Shown: positions 35,663 through 44,408, counted from the stretch's first letter. The stretch: DNA of 64,000 bases from Chlamydiales bacterium (GCA_022601535.1 JAJACK010000001.1:374502-438501), one strand, 5' to 3'. Notes: generated from the letters alone by a model not told the origin. Numbers and translations are program-made.

Positions 35663-36552
35663 ACAGCCACAGGGTTGAGATTTTCTAATAATTGATCGAT
35701 CAGAAGATCGTTGGAAAGGTTTGATCCCCCTTTTTGACACAATGTTTTAAAATAGAGATTTTCAGCCTCCCAGGTTGGATCGGGCTCAACAAGGATCACC
35801 GACTCTTCGGTTGGGCGGCCGCTTGGTAATTTTCTTGTCCGGATAATAAATTTTGAAGGGCCCCACTTACAGAGGGATTCAATATGGACAGACCCTTTTT
35901 CACAATAGAGATCACACGTGAAATGATTCCTCCAACTGAGGAGTGACATTTCTAATTCAATCGTCTCATTTCCTATGATCACATGGTCTGGACTTTGGTT
36001 TTCAAATCGGTGGCAACGGAGCATTTCAAACGGCTTGACATCTTCCCCAAACCAATAAAGCACCGTGTCGAGCAAATGAGATCCAAGATCTTTTAAGACG
36101 CCACACCCTTGATCACGCCAAGGAGAATTCCTCACATCTCTTGCTGTTCCATTCCCATAAAACAGACGACAGTGGTAGATTTTGCCCAATCTTTTTGAAT
36201 CGAGCAATTCTTTCATTCGGATAAAGTGTGGTTCAAACCGGTGGTTATAGGCGGTGTAACAGGTGACACCATTTTGATCTGCTAGATGAAGAAGAGATGT
36301 CAATCCCTCTCCCATAAGAGGTTTTTCAACAAGAACATGTTTCTTGGAGCGGAGTAAATAGTCCAAAATCTCAAACTTTGCTCCGTCTGGAGTGCAAACA
36401 TAGGCAGCGTCATAAGTGCTGAGAGGAACCTGTTTTATTTCATCATAGGAAGCTGAGGGATCGATAGGATCAACAACAGCCATGCACGCATTTCCAAGAA
36501 TTTGTTTCCTTTTTTTTCCCTGTATCCCTAAACCAACGACAATGCTCTTCAT
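35659..36552 (-). CDS. Gfo/Idh/MocA-family oxidoreductase
   Basis: Protein of 297 residues. N-terminal MKSIVVGLGIQGKKRKQIL is a short Rossmann entry; AAYVCTPDGAKFEILDYLL and KHVLVEKPL (about 85-93, with the conserved EKP) follow; CYTAYNHRFEPHF and GVLKDLGSHLLDTVLYWFG hold the catalytic His region. Such enzymes oxidise or reduce sugar hydroxyl/keto groups with NAD(P). The protein is a little short for the family (about 330-370) and the first glycine-rich loop is compressed. It is translationally coupled to both neighbours (4-base overlaps) and probably acts on a nucleotide sugar or free sugar acid of the same pathway. Confidence 0.83.
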   Translation of the reverse strand: MKSIVVGLGIQGKKRKQILGNACMAVVDPIDPSASYDEIKQVPLSTYDAAYVCTPDGAKFEILDYLLRSKKHVLVEKPLMGEGLTSLLHLADQNGVTCYTAYNHRFEPHFIRMKELLDSKRLGKIYHCRLFYGNGTARDVRNSPWRDQGCGVLKDLGSHLLDTVLYWFGEDVKPFEMLRCHRFENQSPDHVIIGNETIELEMSLLSWRNHFTCDLYCEKGSVHIESLCKWGPSKFIIRTRKLPSGRPTEESVILVEPDPTWEAENLYFKTLCQKGGSNLSNDLLIDQLLENLNPVAV

Positions 36553-38096
36553 GGTAGGTAATTGACCCGTTTTTCAATTTGATCAATTCTATCTAAAATA
36601 TCTCTTGAGAGAACAGGGATATTTCCATGGTGTTCGCACTCAACACTTGCAGCAATATTTCCCAAGATTGCAGAGATCATTTCATTCTTCGTTGTAATCA
36701 TCGAAAGAGTTGCATAAGCCAAAAGAGCATCGCCTGCACCAACTGGATCGACAGCATTATGTGTAAAGCTATCGAAGAAAAAGCTCGCTGGTGATGCTGT
36801 ATCTTTACGAAACACAATCAACCCTTTTGGACCTAGTTTCAAAAAGAGTGTTTTGGCTTTTGAAGCTTTGAAAAGGTTATCTCCCAAATGACGGATGACC
36901 GAATCTTGGTCGCAAAGGGCAAAGCGGGCTTCTTTTTCATTGGGAGTGATCAAATCAAATCCCTTGAAATCGAGGATATTTCCCCATCGACTTGCCACTT
37001 GACTATCTGCAACGCAGTAGACCTCTTTTGGAATCGCTTCAGTTAACGGTTCGATTGTTTTGCTATTGAAAATCCCGTGTCGGAAATCACTGAAGACAAC
37101 ACCATCCACCTCGGTTTGATCGATGGCCTGTTTCAATTGTTCTAAGGTTTTATCCGAGATAGAGCGATTATCCAATGTATCTACCTTCAATACTCTATAA
37201 TTACCAACGACAAATGTATTTTTATTCGTTGTTGGACGGAGGGGATCGACGATAGGCATACAACGGACACCGCACTGTTTTAAGTCGTCTAAAACATTCT
37301 CCTTCAAAGCATCTTCCCCTAAAATTGTGGAAAAATGGACATCGGCTCCTGCAGCTTTCAAGTGTTTTGCAACGACAGCAGCCCCTCCGGTGAAATCTTC
37401 TCTTCTTCCATATTGAAGGCTCATTGTGGGAGTTTTTGTCATCCCTCCAATCATGCTACAATGCGTATAGGTATCGACAATGGTGTCTCCAACAACATGC
37501 ACTTTGATCCCCCGCAAATCGTGCACAGCTTTCCTTAAATCTTCAAAAGAGATCCCCTCAGCATTCATCATAAGAGCGAGCTTATCTTCACCCAATTTTG
37601 GGGGAGAAAGTTCAATGAATTTGGAGGATGAATAAACAACATCTCCAGGAGAAAAGAGGATCTCTCCTCCATATTCTTCTAAAACTTCAATCTCTTCTGT
37701 TGTTTTTGGGTTTGAACCACTCTCGATATATTCATACCCTTTGGCATAATAATCTGGCTTAATGATTCGAAGGTTATTGATCGGCGTCGCTTCTTGATCG
37801 ATCACCACATAATCGACAAATTCAAAAACAGCTAAATTGAGTGCTCTTAATTTTTCAGGGACATGTGGGCGAACATTCCCTTTTGTGATGTGTTTATCAG
37901 CAGTGAGACTGACAATGAGGGTCGCTCCATTTTTTTTAGCGTAGAGGAGGTGACGAATATGGCCTGGATGAACAACGTCAAACACTCCATGACACATGAT
38001 CACTTTCTCCTCTTTTGGTCGATTGGAGAGGAGCAAACTTAGCTCTTTGGCTGTTTTTATCTTCGACTCATACTCTAACATCGCCTCAACTGTCAT
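36549..38096 (-). CDS. Fused nucleotidyltransferase + PfkB kinase (HldE-like, reversed domain order)
   Basis: Protein of 515 residues. The ATG at 38096 has AAAGGAG seven bases upstream and is preferred over a TTG two codons earlier. Residues about 25-165 are a cytidylyltransferase-type domain with GVFDVVHPGHIRHLLYAKK (HxGH motif) and LRIIKPDYYAKGYEY. Residues about 185-505 are a ribokinase/PfkB domain with GGMTKTPTMSLQYG, TGGAAVVAKHL, KLGPKGLIVF and the catalytic DPVGAGDALLAYATL. HldE, which makes ADP-heptose, has kinase first and nucleotidyltransferase second; here the order is the reverse. Neighbouring GmhA- and GmhB-like genes support a heptose or related sugar phosphate substrate. Confidence 0.85.
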   Translation of the reverse strand: MTVEAMLEYESKIKTAKELSLLLSNRPKEEKVIMCHGVFDVVHPGHIRHLLYAKKNGATLIVSLTADKHITKGNVRPHVPEKLRALNLAVFEFVDYVVIDQEATPINNLRIIKPDYYAKGYEYIESGSNPKTTEEIEVLEEYGGEILFSPGDVVYSSSKFIELSPPKLGEDKLALMMNAEGISFEDLRKAVHDLRGIKVHVVGDTIVDTYTHCSMIGGMTKTPTMSLQYGRREDFTGGAAVVAKHLKAAGADVHFSTILGEDALKENVLDDLKQCGVRCMPIVDPLRPTTNKNTFVVGNYRVLKVDTLDNRSISDKTLEQLKQAIDQTEVDGVVFSDFRHGIFNSKTIEPLTEAIPKEVYCVADSQVASRWGNILDFKGFDLITPNEKEARFALCDQDSVIRHLGDNLFKASKAKTLFLKLGPKGLIVFRKDTASPASFFFDSFTHNAVDPVGAGDALLAYATLSMITTKNEMISAILGNIAASVECEHHGNIPVLSRDILDRIDQIEKRVNYLP

Positions 38097-39072
38097 TTGC
38101 AAACTCCTTTAACCTTTCAAACCAAACTTTTGTCGATTGTTCAATCGACTTAGGATCCCATAGTGGAGCTTCTCTCCAATACTCAATTTCTTCTAAAATC
38201 TTCCCAATCCCCTCTTCAAAAGAGAGGGTTGGTTCCCAACCAAGTTCTTCCTTGATTTTAGAGATATCTGCCCAAGTGCAATGAGGTTCGCCAGGTCTTT
38301 TAGGGAGGTGAACCACCTCTCCACCGAGCAATTCAACCAAACGATTGATTGACTGAGGGTTGCCTGCTCCAACATTGTAAATTTCTCCCTCATGCTCTGT
38401 TTGAGCAGCACATAAAAACGCCTGTGCAATATCCGAGGCGTAGATAAAATCCCGCTTCTGTGTTCCATCTCCCACAACTGTGAACGGTTTATTTTCTAGT
38501 TTCTGCTTTAGAAAAACCCCCATCACTGCGCCATAAGCTCCCGATGTACGTGAACGGGTTCCATACGCATTGAAAATGCGTATCGAGTTGACCGGCAATC
38601 CATACACTTTGTGCCAATGAAAACACGCCTCTTCTCCAAAATTCTTAGAAAGCGCATAGGGGTATTGAGGTGAAATGGGATCGGTCTCTTTTGTTGGAAC
38701 ATTTGCCAATCCATAACAAGAGGAAGAGGCTGCATAGACAAATTTTTTCACATTTGCCAGCCGCGCTGCTTCTAATACACGGACAGTCCCTTGAACATTG
38801 ACATCCATGTAATCAATCGGCCTTTCAATAGAGGGAACGATATCTCCAATTCCGGCAAAATGGAAAACATACTCTGCTCCTTCAAAAAGAGATGACTCTA
38901 CCGATCGGATATCAACCTCTAAAATTTCAATCTCTGGATGAGCACGTAAATTTTCCCGCCTTCCTCCGGAGAAATTATCGATCACACGGACAGAGTATCC
39001 ACAGTCGATCAGTAGATCGACCATATGGCTTCCGATAAAACCGGCTCCTCCTGTTACTATGGCAATTGGCAT
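38086..39072 (-). CDS. NAD-dependent nucleotide-sugar epimerase/dehydratase, copy 2
   Basis: Extended SDR of 328 residues, closely related along its length to the gene at 31596-32588: shared VFHFAGIGDIVPSIERP, ASSSCYG, catalytic YALSK (about 144-148), FGEEACFHWHKVYGLPV, RSRTSGAYGAVMGVFLKQKL, VVGDGTQKRDFIYASDIAQAF and LPKRPGEPHCTWADISKI. The NAD motif TGGAGFIGSHMVDLLI is intact. It overlaps the kinase fusion by 11 bases and abuts the next epimerase (shared base 39072). The two copies may act on different nucleotide-linked sugars or be a duplication on the way to specialising. Confidence 0.87.
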   Translation of the reverse strand: MPIAIVTGGAGFIGSHMVDLLIDCGYSVRVIDNFSGGRRENLRAHPEIEILEVDIRSVESSLFEGAEYVFHFAGIGDIVPSIERPIDYMDVNVQGTVRVLEAARLANVKKFVYAASSSCYGLANVPTKETDPISPQYPYALSKNFGEEACFHWHKVYGLPVNSIRIFNAYGTRSRTSGAYGAVMGVFLKQKLENKPFTVVGDGTQKRDFIYASDIAQAFLCAAQTEHEGEIYNVGAGNPQSINRLVELLGGEVVHLPKRPGEPHCTWADISKIKEELGWEPTLSFEEGIGKILEEIEYWREAPLWDPKSIEQSTKVWFERLKEFANDS

Positions 39073-40064
39073 CAGTTAATCCCAAGTTTTTTCAATGTTT
39101 TGACATTGTAATGCGCATCTTCATCTTCAATGTCGATCTCTCCACGCTTGAATGCTTTACACAAAGAGCGAACTGCATCTTCTATCGATCGCTTAGGGAC
39201 AAATCCGAGCTTTTTTTGAATTTTTTGGGAACAGATATGGTAAGAGCGGTTATCATTTGATTCTGTTGTTTCAATCGGAATATCCCCATTTTCAGGATAC
39301 TCTTCCATCACAACTTTCCGAACCATATGAGCAATATCTTTGATTTTATAGTTCTCATACCCTGCATTGAATGTCTCTCCTGCGATTTTTTCTGGTGGAA
39401 TTTCTAACAGAAGTTCATACAAATCACACATATCTTCAATGTTTAAGTTAGGACGGAGCTGATCTCCTCCAAATACCGTGATTTTTTTCTTATTTATCGC
39501 ATGATTTGTCAAGATATTGACACTCAAGTCGAGTCTCAATCTCGGGCTATATCCACACACCGTTGCAGGACGAATTGTCACACAAACAAAATCTTCTGAT
39601 TGGTGTTTAAAGAGAAGAGGCTCGCACATCCCTTTGAATTTATTGTATAGAGTGAGTGGGACAAGGGGATGTTCTTCTGTCACATTAGGCTCTTCAGAAA
39701 CGCCATAAACAGAACTGGTTGAAGCATTAATAAACCGCTTTACACCCGCTTCCTTGGCAGCGACTACAAGTGGCTCAAAGCAGTCGTAATTAATCGTCTT
39801 ACTCAGATCATCATCGAGATGGAAGCTGGGATCATTTGAAATACAGGCAAGGTGGATCACCACATCACACCCTTGGACAGCTTTTGCAAATTTTTCTGTA
39901 TCACGGATATCTCCTTTGACAATCTCTAGCGCTGGTTGATCCTTAAGCTCACATCCAAAAAACAAGGCGTCATAGACAACAATTGCATACCCTTTTTTGA
40001 GCAATTTTTCTGTTAACAACGTCCCAACATAACCGGCTCCACCTGTAATGAGCACTTTTTTCAT
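39072..40064 (-). CDS. NAD-dependent epimerase/dehydratase family protein
   Basis: Extended SDR of 330 residues. The start [22 protein letters not shown] at 40064 gives an intact NAD motif at residue 7 and a 4-base overlap with the transaldolase gene; the open frame runs 50 codons further but without family sequence. VIHLACISNDPSFHLD, INASTSSVYG and YNKFK (about 155-159) form the active site. IRPATVCGYSPRLRLDLSVNIL and FGGDQLRPNLNIEDMCDLYELL follow. It resembles the gene at 59305-60240 in several blocks (RLDL/RTDLLVN, SVYG/SGYG), suggesting related substrates. Confidence 0.84.
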   Translation of the reverse strand: MKKVLITGGAGYVGTLLTEKLLKKGYAIVVYDALFFGCELKDQPALEIVKGDIRDTEKFAKAVQGCDVVIHLACISNDPSFHLDDDLSKTINYDCFEPLVVAAKEAGVKRFINASTSSVYGVSEEPNVTEEHPLVPLTLYNKFKGMCEPLLFKHQSEDFVCVTIRPATVCGYSPRLRLDLSVNILTNHAINKKKITVFGGDQLRPNLNIEDMCDLYELLLEIPPEKIAGETFNAGYENYKIKDIAHMVRKVVMEEYPENGDIPIETTESNDNRSYHICSQKIQKKLGFVPKRSIEDAVRSLCKAFKRGEIDIEDEDAHYNVKTLKKLGIN

Positions 40065-40765
40065 AAATGACCTACCTTCGTTTCGATTTGATAACCAGCT
40101 TCTTCTGCTGCTAAATAAAACATTTCGACGGTCTCTTGGGAGTAGATTTCTAAATCTTTCCCAAAAAGATGCCGTTTTTTTAATAAAGCGGGAGGGGCTG
40201 TGATGATATGACACCCCGCCTTCTTGGCTTGAACAAAATTGTAGAGCTCTCGCGTACTTGCCCAGAGTAATTCGATCGTCTCTCTACCCTTGATTTCTTG
40301 AGCAATCTGCTCCACTAAAAGAGCAGCATCTCTTCCTGTATCGGCGACCCTTCCTGCAAAATAGGAGAGGATGCTTGGTGTTTTATCCGATAGAACTGCA
40401 GTAACTTCCCTTGCTTGCTCAAGCGTAAATACGGCTGTTACATTCACTTGAATGCCTGCCGCGCTCAATTTTTCAATCAGAGGAGCAGATGATACTTTTT
40501 GTGTATTCATCACAGGGATTTTAACATAGACATTTGATCCCCAGGAGGCAATTTCGTATGCTTGCGCTTCCATCTCATAAAATTCATCTGCAAATACCTC
40601 AAAAGAAATCGGTTTATCGGGGAATAAGGAGACCATTTCACGGCAAAATGAGGCATAATCTTTCACCCCAGCTTGCTTCATCAAACTAGGGTTTGTCGTC
40701 ACTCCATCGACCCATTGGTAAATAAGTAGTTCAGGGAGAGTGGCTCCATCTGCAAAGACTTTCAT
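40061..40765 (-). CDS. Transaldolase / fructose-6-phosphate aldolase-like (TalC type)
   Basis: Protein of 234 residues with the short TalC architecture. N-terminal MKVFADGATLPELLIYQWVDGVTTNPSLM (about 1-29) carries the substrate-phosphate motif, and VYVKIPVMNT (about 82-91) has the Schiff-base Lys. ILSYFAGRVADTGRD and ELLWASTRELYNF are further landmarks. Transaldolase interconverts sedoheptulose 7-phosphate, erythrose 4-phosphate and hexose phosphates. Inside a heptose operon it may supply, divert or extend the seven-carbon precursor. The start overlaps the GmhB-like gene by 35 bases. It is unlikely to be the general pentose-phosphate enzyme, given the context. Confidence 0.85.
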   Translation of the reverse strand: MKVFADGATLPELLIYQWVDGVTTNPSLMKQAGVKDYASFCREMVSLFPDKPISFEVFADEFYEMEAQAYEIASWGSNVYVKIPVMNTQKVSSAPLIEKLSAAGIQVNVTAVFTLEQAREVTAVLSDKTPSILSYFAGRVADTGRDAALLVEQIAQEIKGRETIELLWASTRELYNFVQAKKAGCHIITAPPALLKKRHLFGKDLEIYSQETVEMFYLAAEEAGYQIETKVGHL

Positions 40766-41279
40766 CTAAAATGACCTCGGTTGCTTCAAGCAAATCGTTA
40801 ACGGTTATATCAGGCACCTCTTTTAACGATTCTTGGTAGTGTTTTTCAAGGAAAATTGTTCGGCACCCCGCACAACAACCTGCCCCAATATCCCTCCAAC
40901 GATCTCCAATCATATAGCTTTGACTAAGATCAATCCCATATTTTACACTTGCATCGATCAACATTCCAGGTTTAGGTTTGTACCGCTCACTCGTTTCATC
41001 GTAACAAACTTCAATCCCATCGATAGGCAGTTGTTCTTTGAGATAGGTGTGCATCTGCTCAACGACCTCTTTCGACTGCCACCCCCTTCCAACATCGGGC
41101 TGATTAGTCACGATAATCAAGAGAAACCCCTTCTTATGCAGTTTCAAAAGAGCTTCTTTCACTCCAAAGAGAATTTCAAACTCACTGAAAGAAGAGGGAG
41201 GATAAGGCTTCCCTTCTCGAACAACAGCTCGATTGATCACACCATCGCGGTCGAGGAAGATTGCTGAAGACTTTCCCAT
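40731..41279 (-). CDS. gmhB: HAD phosphatase, GmhB-like (heptose bisphosphate phosphatase)
   Basis: Protein of 182 residues. HAD motif I IFLDRDGVINRAV (about 8-20) with the D-x-D nucleophile pair, motif II VTNQPDVGRGW, and the C-terminal YKPKPGMLIDA and MIGDRWRDIGAGCCAGCRTI. The zinc-ligand Cys cluster of GmhB is not obvious; a Cys is present in VCYDE but the full set is missing. Even so, VTNQ, the KPxPGM signature and length fit D-glycero-D-manno-heptose 1,7-bisphosphate phosphatase. It overlaps the GmhA-like gene by 43 bases and the transaldolase by 35. Confidence 0.82.
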   Translation of the reverse strand: MGKSSAIFLDRDGVINRAVVREGKPYPPSSFSEFEILFGVKEALLKLHKKGFLLIIVTNQPDVGRGWQSKEVVEQMHTYLKEQLPIDGIEVCYDETSERYKPKPGMLIDASVKYGIDLSQSYMIGDRWRDIGAGCCAGCRTIFLEKHYQESLKEVPDITVNDLLEATEVILDESLCRWSHSP

Positions 41280-41854
41280 TTAGTTCCTTTTACCTGTAGT
41301 TTTGGATGAGAGATGATGCAGTGCCACACCACCACTTGAAACGACTCTGTCAAAGGGGTTGTCAACTGTTTGTTTGGAGCAGGAACACAAATCAATCGAT
41401 CGGCATTCTTTTTTGTGTAACCTCCTTCGGATCCAACGATACCAAGAATATGTAATCCTCGTTTTTTTGCCTCATCAATCGCCATTACAATATTGGGGCT
41501 GACATTATTTTCTACATCTCCTCCTCCAACAGAGAAGATAAAAAGAGCATCCCTTTCATTTGCTCGACTCCCTTTTAACCAAGAAGAAAAGACTGTTTCC
41601 CAACCTTCATCATTTGTACGAGCTGAGAGCTCTGCAACATTGTCAACAGGAGTGTACGCTTCGATCTCGCACAATTTTCGAAAATCGTTCACTGCGTGGC
41701 TGCAATTTGCAGCACTTCCTCCAACACCGATGAGAAAAAGGCGTCCCCCTTGTTTTTTAAGTTGCGCTAGATCATCAACCATCGCTTCGATCTCTTCCTT
41801 GTCAAGCTGCTTTGCAACCGTTGCAACATCCTCAAAATAGTTTGTTATAAACAC
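41237..41854 (-). CDS. gmhA: SIS-domain isomerase, GmhA-like (phosphoheptose isomerase)
   Basis: Protein of 205 residues. SIS-fold motifs: LFLIGVGGSAANCSHAVNDFRKL (about 40-62), LFIFSVGGGDVENNVSPNI, and LTESFQVVVWHCIISH near the C-terminus. In GmhA, SGNS and the following Glu bind sedoheptulose 7-phosphate; here the equivalent of SGNS is GVGGSAAN and later GGGDVEN, so details differ. The family converts sedoheptulose 7-phosphate to D-glycero-D-manno-heptose 7-phosphate. Close coupling to GmhB- and HldE-like genes supports the heptose assignment. The start overlaps the SDR gene by 10 bases. Confidence 0.8.
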   Translation of the reverse strand: MFITNYFEDVATVAKQLDKEEIEAMVDDLAQLKKQGGRLFLIGVGGSAANCSHAVNDFRKLCEIEAYTPVDNVAELSARTNDEGWETVFSSWLKGSRANERDALFIFSVGGGDVENNVSPNIVMAIDEAKKRGLHILGIVGSEGGYTKKNADRLICVPAPNKQLTTPLTESFQVVVWHCIISHPKLQVKGTKWESLQQSSSTAMV

Positions 41855-42645
41855 TCTACCTCCTCAGGTCTCCAGCTGTTTTTATGACGTCGCAATTTAT
41901 ACATATCACCGTCATTTTCTAACTCTTTTTCCAACATTTCATCTCCCCATTGATCCGCAACAACAGAGAAGTTTCGCCCTCGAACACCAGGGCTTTTAGT
42001 TGTTACCGCCCATGTACAACAATCGACCACTTCTTCCATAGGAGTGCACTCATTATTTTTTAACCGATCAAATGTTCGTTGATAATTCGCTCCAGCCGCT
42101 TTTGCACCATGTGTTAAAGTGGGCGTATGAATTTTGGTTTTCACAACACCAGGACCAATGATCACAAAACGGGTATCAGGAATTTCGGCATCGAGGAATT
42201 CACACATTTTTATCAACGCTACTTTAGACAAGGTATAGCTCGAGTAGTGGACAACTGCATTGTTCACTCCACCTCCAGCAAAAAAGAGCACCGATGGCTC
42301 TTTTGCTATGTTTCTCGAAGGGAGAAGATGGTGCAAGAGACGGAGCTGACGCAAAAGATTGACTTGAATCCCTTCTTCCCAAGCATCGAAATCGACATCT
42401 TTAAAATCACCGATGGGTTCGAGATCTCCCGGCGCAATCACTAAGGTATCCCAGCAAATTGATTGGAGCTGCTTACAACTCTCTTTTACAGATGAAAGAT
42501 CAGCTAAATCACAATGGACCCATTCAATAGGAAGAGAAGGCTTGGAAGAGCGATAAGTCCCAGTCACTTCCCACCCTTTGGCAATCCAATCCTTTGCAAG
42601 AGCTTCTCCAATGTCACTTGAAGCCGAGATAATGATTGCTCTCAT
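41845..42645 (-). CDS. Short-chain dehydrogenase/reductase
   Basis: Classical SDR of 266 residues. The cofactor loop reads IISASSDIGEALAKDW (about 4-19), a variant of TGxxxGIG. LADLSSVKES marks the Asp of strand 3, FFAGGGVNNAV contains no Ser at the usual position, and the catalytic YTLSK (about 135-139) is present. FVIIGPGVVKTKIHTP fits the PG motif. The C-terminal 60 residues (from VTTKSPGVRGRNFSVVADQW) are specific to sugar-cluster SDRs. Start overlaps the TPP enzyme gene by 4 bases, so the two may act in sequence, for example reduction of a keto product formed by the TPP enzyme; that link is inference. Confidence 0.8.
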   Translation of the reverse strand: MRAIIISASSDIGEALAKDWIAKGWEVTGTYRSSKPSLPIEWVHCDLADLSSVKESCKQLQSICWDTLVIAPGDLEPIGDFKDVDFDAWEEGIQVNLLRQLRLLHHLLPSRNIAKEPSVLFFAGGGVNNAVVHYSSYTLSKVALIKMCEFLDAEIPDTRFVIIGPGVVKTKIHTPTLTHGAKAAGANYQRTFDRLKNNECTPMEEVVDCCTWAVTTKSPGVRGRNFSVVADQWGDEMLEKELENDGDMYKLRRHKNSWRPEEVECL

Positions 42646-44408
42646 ACTTCTACTAAGTCAATTTCCTTGATAATCGCATCGATCTCCTCTTGTGGCAATC
42701 TCGGATCGAGGTCTTGTAACCCCCCTCCATATTTCAACATCGGAACAATTTTCTGTGTTTCAAGAACCTTCACCTGACAGAGAAGAGGGCCAGGTTGGTG
42801 ATAAATCGTTGTCAAATTTTCAGCGATAGCTTCATGATCTTCTAAACAATGGAAAGGGATCTCAAATGCTTCTGCAAGTTTTTCATAGTTGGGAAAAGAG
42901 AGGCCACTTGGAACATCTACAGCGACATAATTTGATTTAAGCCAAAAATCAATTGTCTGCTTTACAGTTGCATGTCCCTGATTATCAAATACAAATACTT
43001 TTACAGGAAGATTGTATCGCTGCAACGTTGCAAGCTCTTGCAGACACATCATAAATCCCCCATCTCCAATCAAGCAGATCACTTCCTTTCCTGAGCCAAG
43101 CGCTGCGCCGATGCCAGCTGAAAGAGCATATCCCATTGGCGTATGGTTCCACGCGGAAAAAATCCTTTGCTTCGCTTTTGTTTCAAATGCTTGGCAAATC
43201 CAACAAATCGTTGCGCCCGTATCATTGACAATGATTGCATCTTCTTTTGCCCTTTTTGACAATTCTTTGATAAAGACATAAGGATTGACCCGCTCTTTTA
43301 AATCGTAGTAATCCTTTGGACAGATCGGATATTTTGCTCTCCACCCCTGAATTTTCTTCCGCCAATCGCTATAATGATCGCTTCCCTCTATATACCGCTT
43401 TTCACACGCTTTGAAAAACCGTTGCAAGCTCGAAAGAATAGGGAGGTCGAGTGTAAATGTGGAAGGGCCAAATTTATCGAGTTCGGCTTGGTCAACATCG
43501 ATCATCACTTTCTTTGCTCGAGGGGCAAAAAGATCTTGTTTCCCCCCTGTGATCATAGGAGAGAGACGCGTTCCCATGGCAATGACAAGATCTGCTGTTT
43601 GAACGGCAAAATTTCCAGCTCTTGGCCCGACAATTCCAACCCCTCCCATATTGAGAGGATCCTCAAAGGGAAGAAGGTCCATCCCTCCCCATGTGAGCAA
43701 GATAGGAAGGCCAAAGTATCTTGCAAATTCAACTGCACGCTTCTCTTCACAAGCTGAGTGGATTCCCTGCCCCATAATCAACACAGGACGTTTAGCATTT
43801 TCAATCATTTGGAAAAGGCTTTCCACTTCAGCTTCAGGTAGAGCATCACACTCCTTGGGAGGAGTGAATGAGAGGAGATTTTCTGGATCAACCTCTTCAC
43901 GCTGCAGGTCGTCTGGAATATCCAAAACAACAGGGCCAGGGCGCCCTTCTTGAGCGGTATAGAGAGCCTTTTCTAATTCATACCGAATCATCTGTGGATC
44001 GGTAACTAGCTGCACATATTTTGTGACATCCTTGAAGACGGAACAAACGTCCGTTTCTTGAAATCCTTTTTGTCTCAGTTGTTTATTCGGACGGATCCGG
44101 AAACGAGCAACTTGACCTGTGATACAGAGCATTGGAACGGAGTCAAAATAGGCATTACACACACTTGTCAGCAAGTTTGTTGCTCCAGGCCCACTTGTCG
44201 TCATTGCAAGGCCGAGGCGACCTGATGCACGGAAATAGCCATCAGCAGCGGCTGCACAAAATTCTTCATGCTGAGGACAAACATGCTGCATTGAAGGGTG
44301 ACGTCCTGCAGAATCGGCTAGATGTAAAATCGCTCCACCTGTCACAAGAAAGCTATGTTCAGCACCACGTTTTGCTAAAAAATCAATTACAAAGTCGGAA
44401 AGCTTCAT
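42642..44408 (-). CDS. TPP-dependent acetolactate synthase-like enzyme in sugar operon
   Basis: Protein of 588 residues with three TPP-enzyme domains. The N-terminal pyrimidine domain has CPQHEEFCAAAADGYFRASG (about 43-62) with the catalytic Glu; TSGPGATNLLTSV follows. The middle domain has GQGIHSACEEKRAVEFARYF and GVGIVGPRAGNFAVQTADLVIAMGTRL. The C-terminal domain has the diphosphate motif GDGGFMMCLQELATL with VFDN (about 446-476). No regulatory subunit or other branched-chain amino-acid gene is nearby. As first gene of the run, before an SDR and heptose genes, it probably transfers or removes a two-carbon unit on a keto-sugar, as YerE-type enzymes do. Substrate unproven. Confidence 0.83.
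   Translation of the reverse strand: MKLSDFVIDFLAKRGAEHSFLVTGGAILHLADSAGRHPSMQHVCPQHEEFCAAAADGYFRASGRLGLAMTTSGPGATNLLTSVCNAYFDSVPMLCITGQVARFRIRPNKQLRQKGFQETDVCSVFKDVTKYVQLVTDPQMIRYELEKALYTAQEGRPGPVVLDIPDDLQREEVDPENLLSFTPPKECDALPEAEVESLFQMIENAKRPVLIMGQGIHSACEEKRAVEFARYFGLPILLTWGGMDLLPFEDPLNMGGVGIVGPRAGNFAVQTADLVIAMGTRLSPMITGGKQDLFAPRAKKVMIDVDQAELDKFGPSTFTLDLPILSSLQRFFKACEKRYIEGSDHYSDWRKKIQGWRAKYPICPKDYYDLKERVNPYVFIKELSKRAKEDAIIVNDTGATICWICQAFETKAKQRIFSAWNHTPMGYALSAGIGAALGSGKEVICLIGDGGFMMCLQELATLQRYNLPVKVFVFDNQGHATVKQTIDFWLKSNYVAVDVPSGLSFPNYEKLAEAFEIPFHCLEDHEAIAENLTTIYHQPGPLLCQVKVLETQKIVPMLKYGGGLQDLDPRLPQEEIDAIIKEIDLVEV

Noticed and set aside
40065..40214. 50-residue N-terminal extension of the epimerase gene starting at 40214.
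   Set aside because: It overlaps the transaldolase in another frame and precedes the Rossmann motif that normally starts the protein.
43374..43757. Plus-strand open frame of 127 codons opposite the TPP enzyme.
   Set aside because: Low-complexity shadow of a strong coding gene on the other strand, no ribosome site and no recognisable domain.
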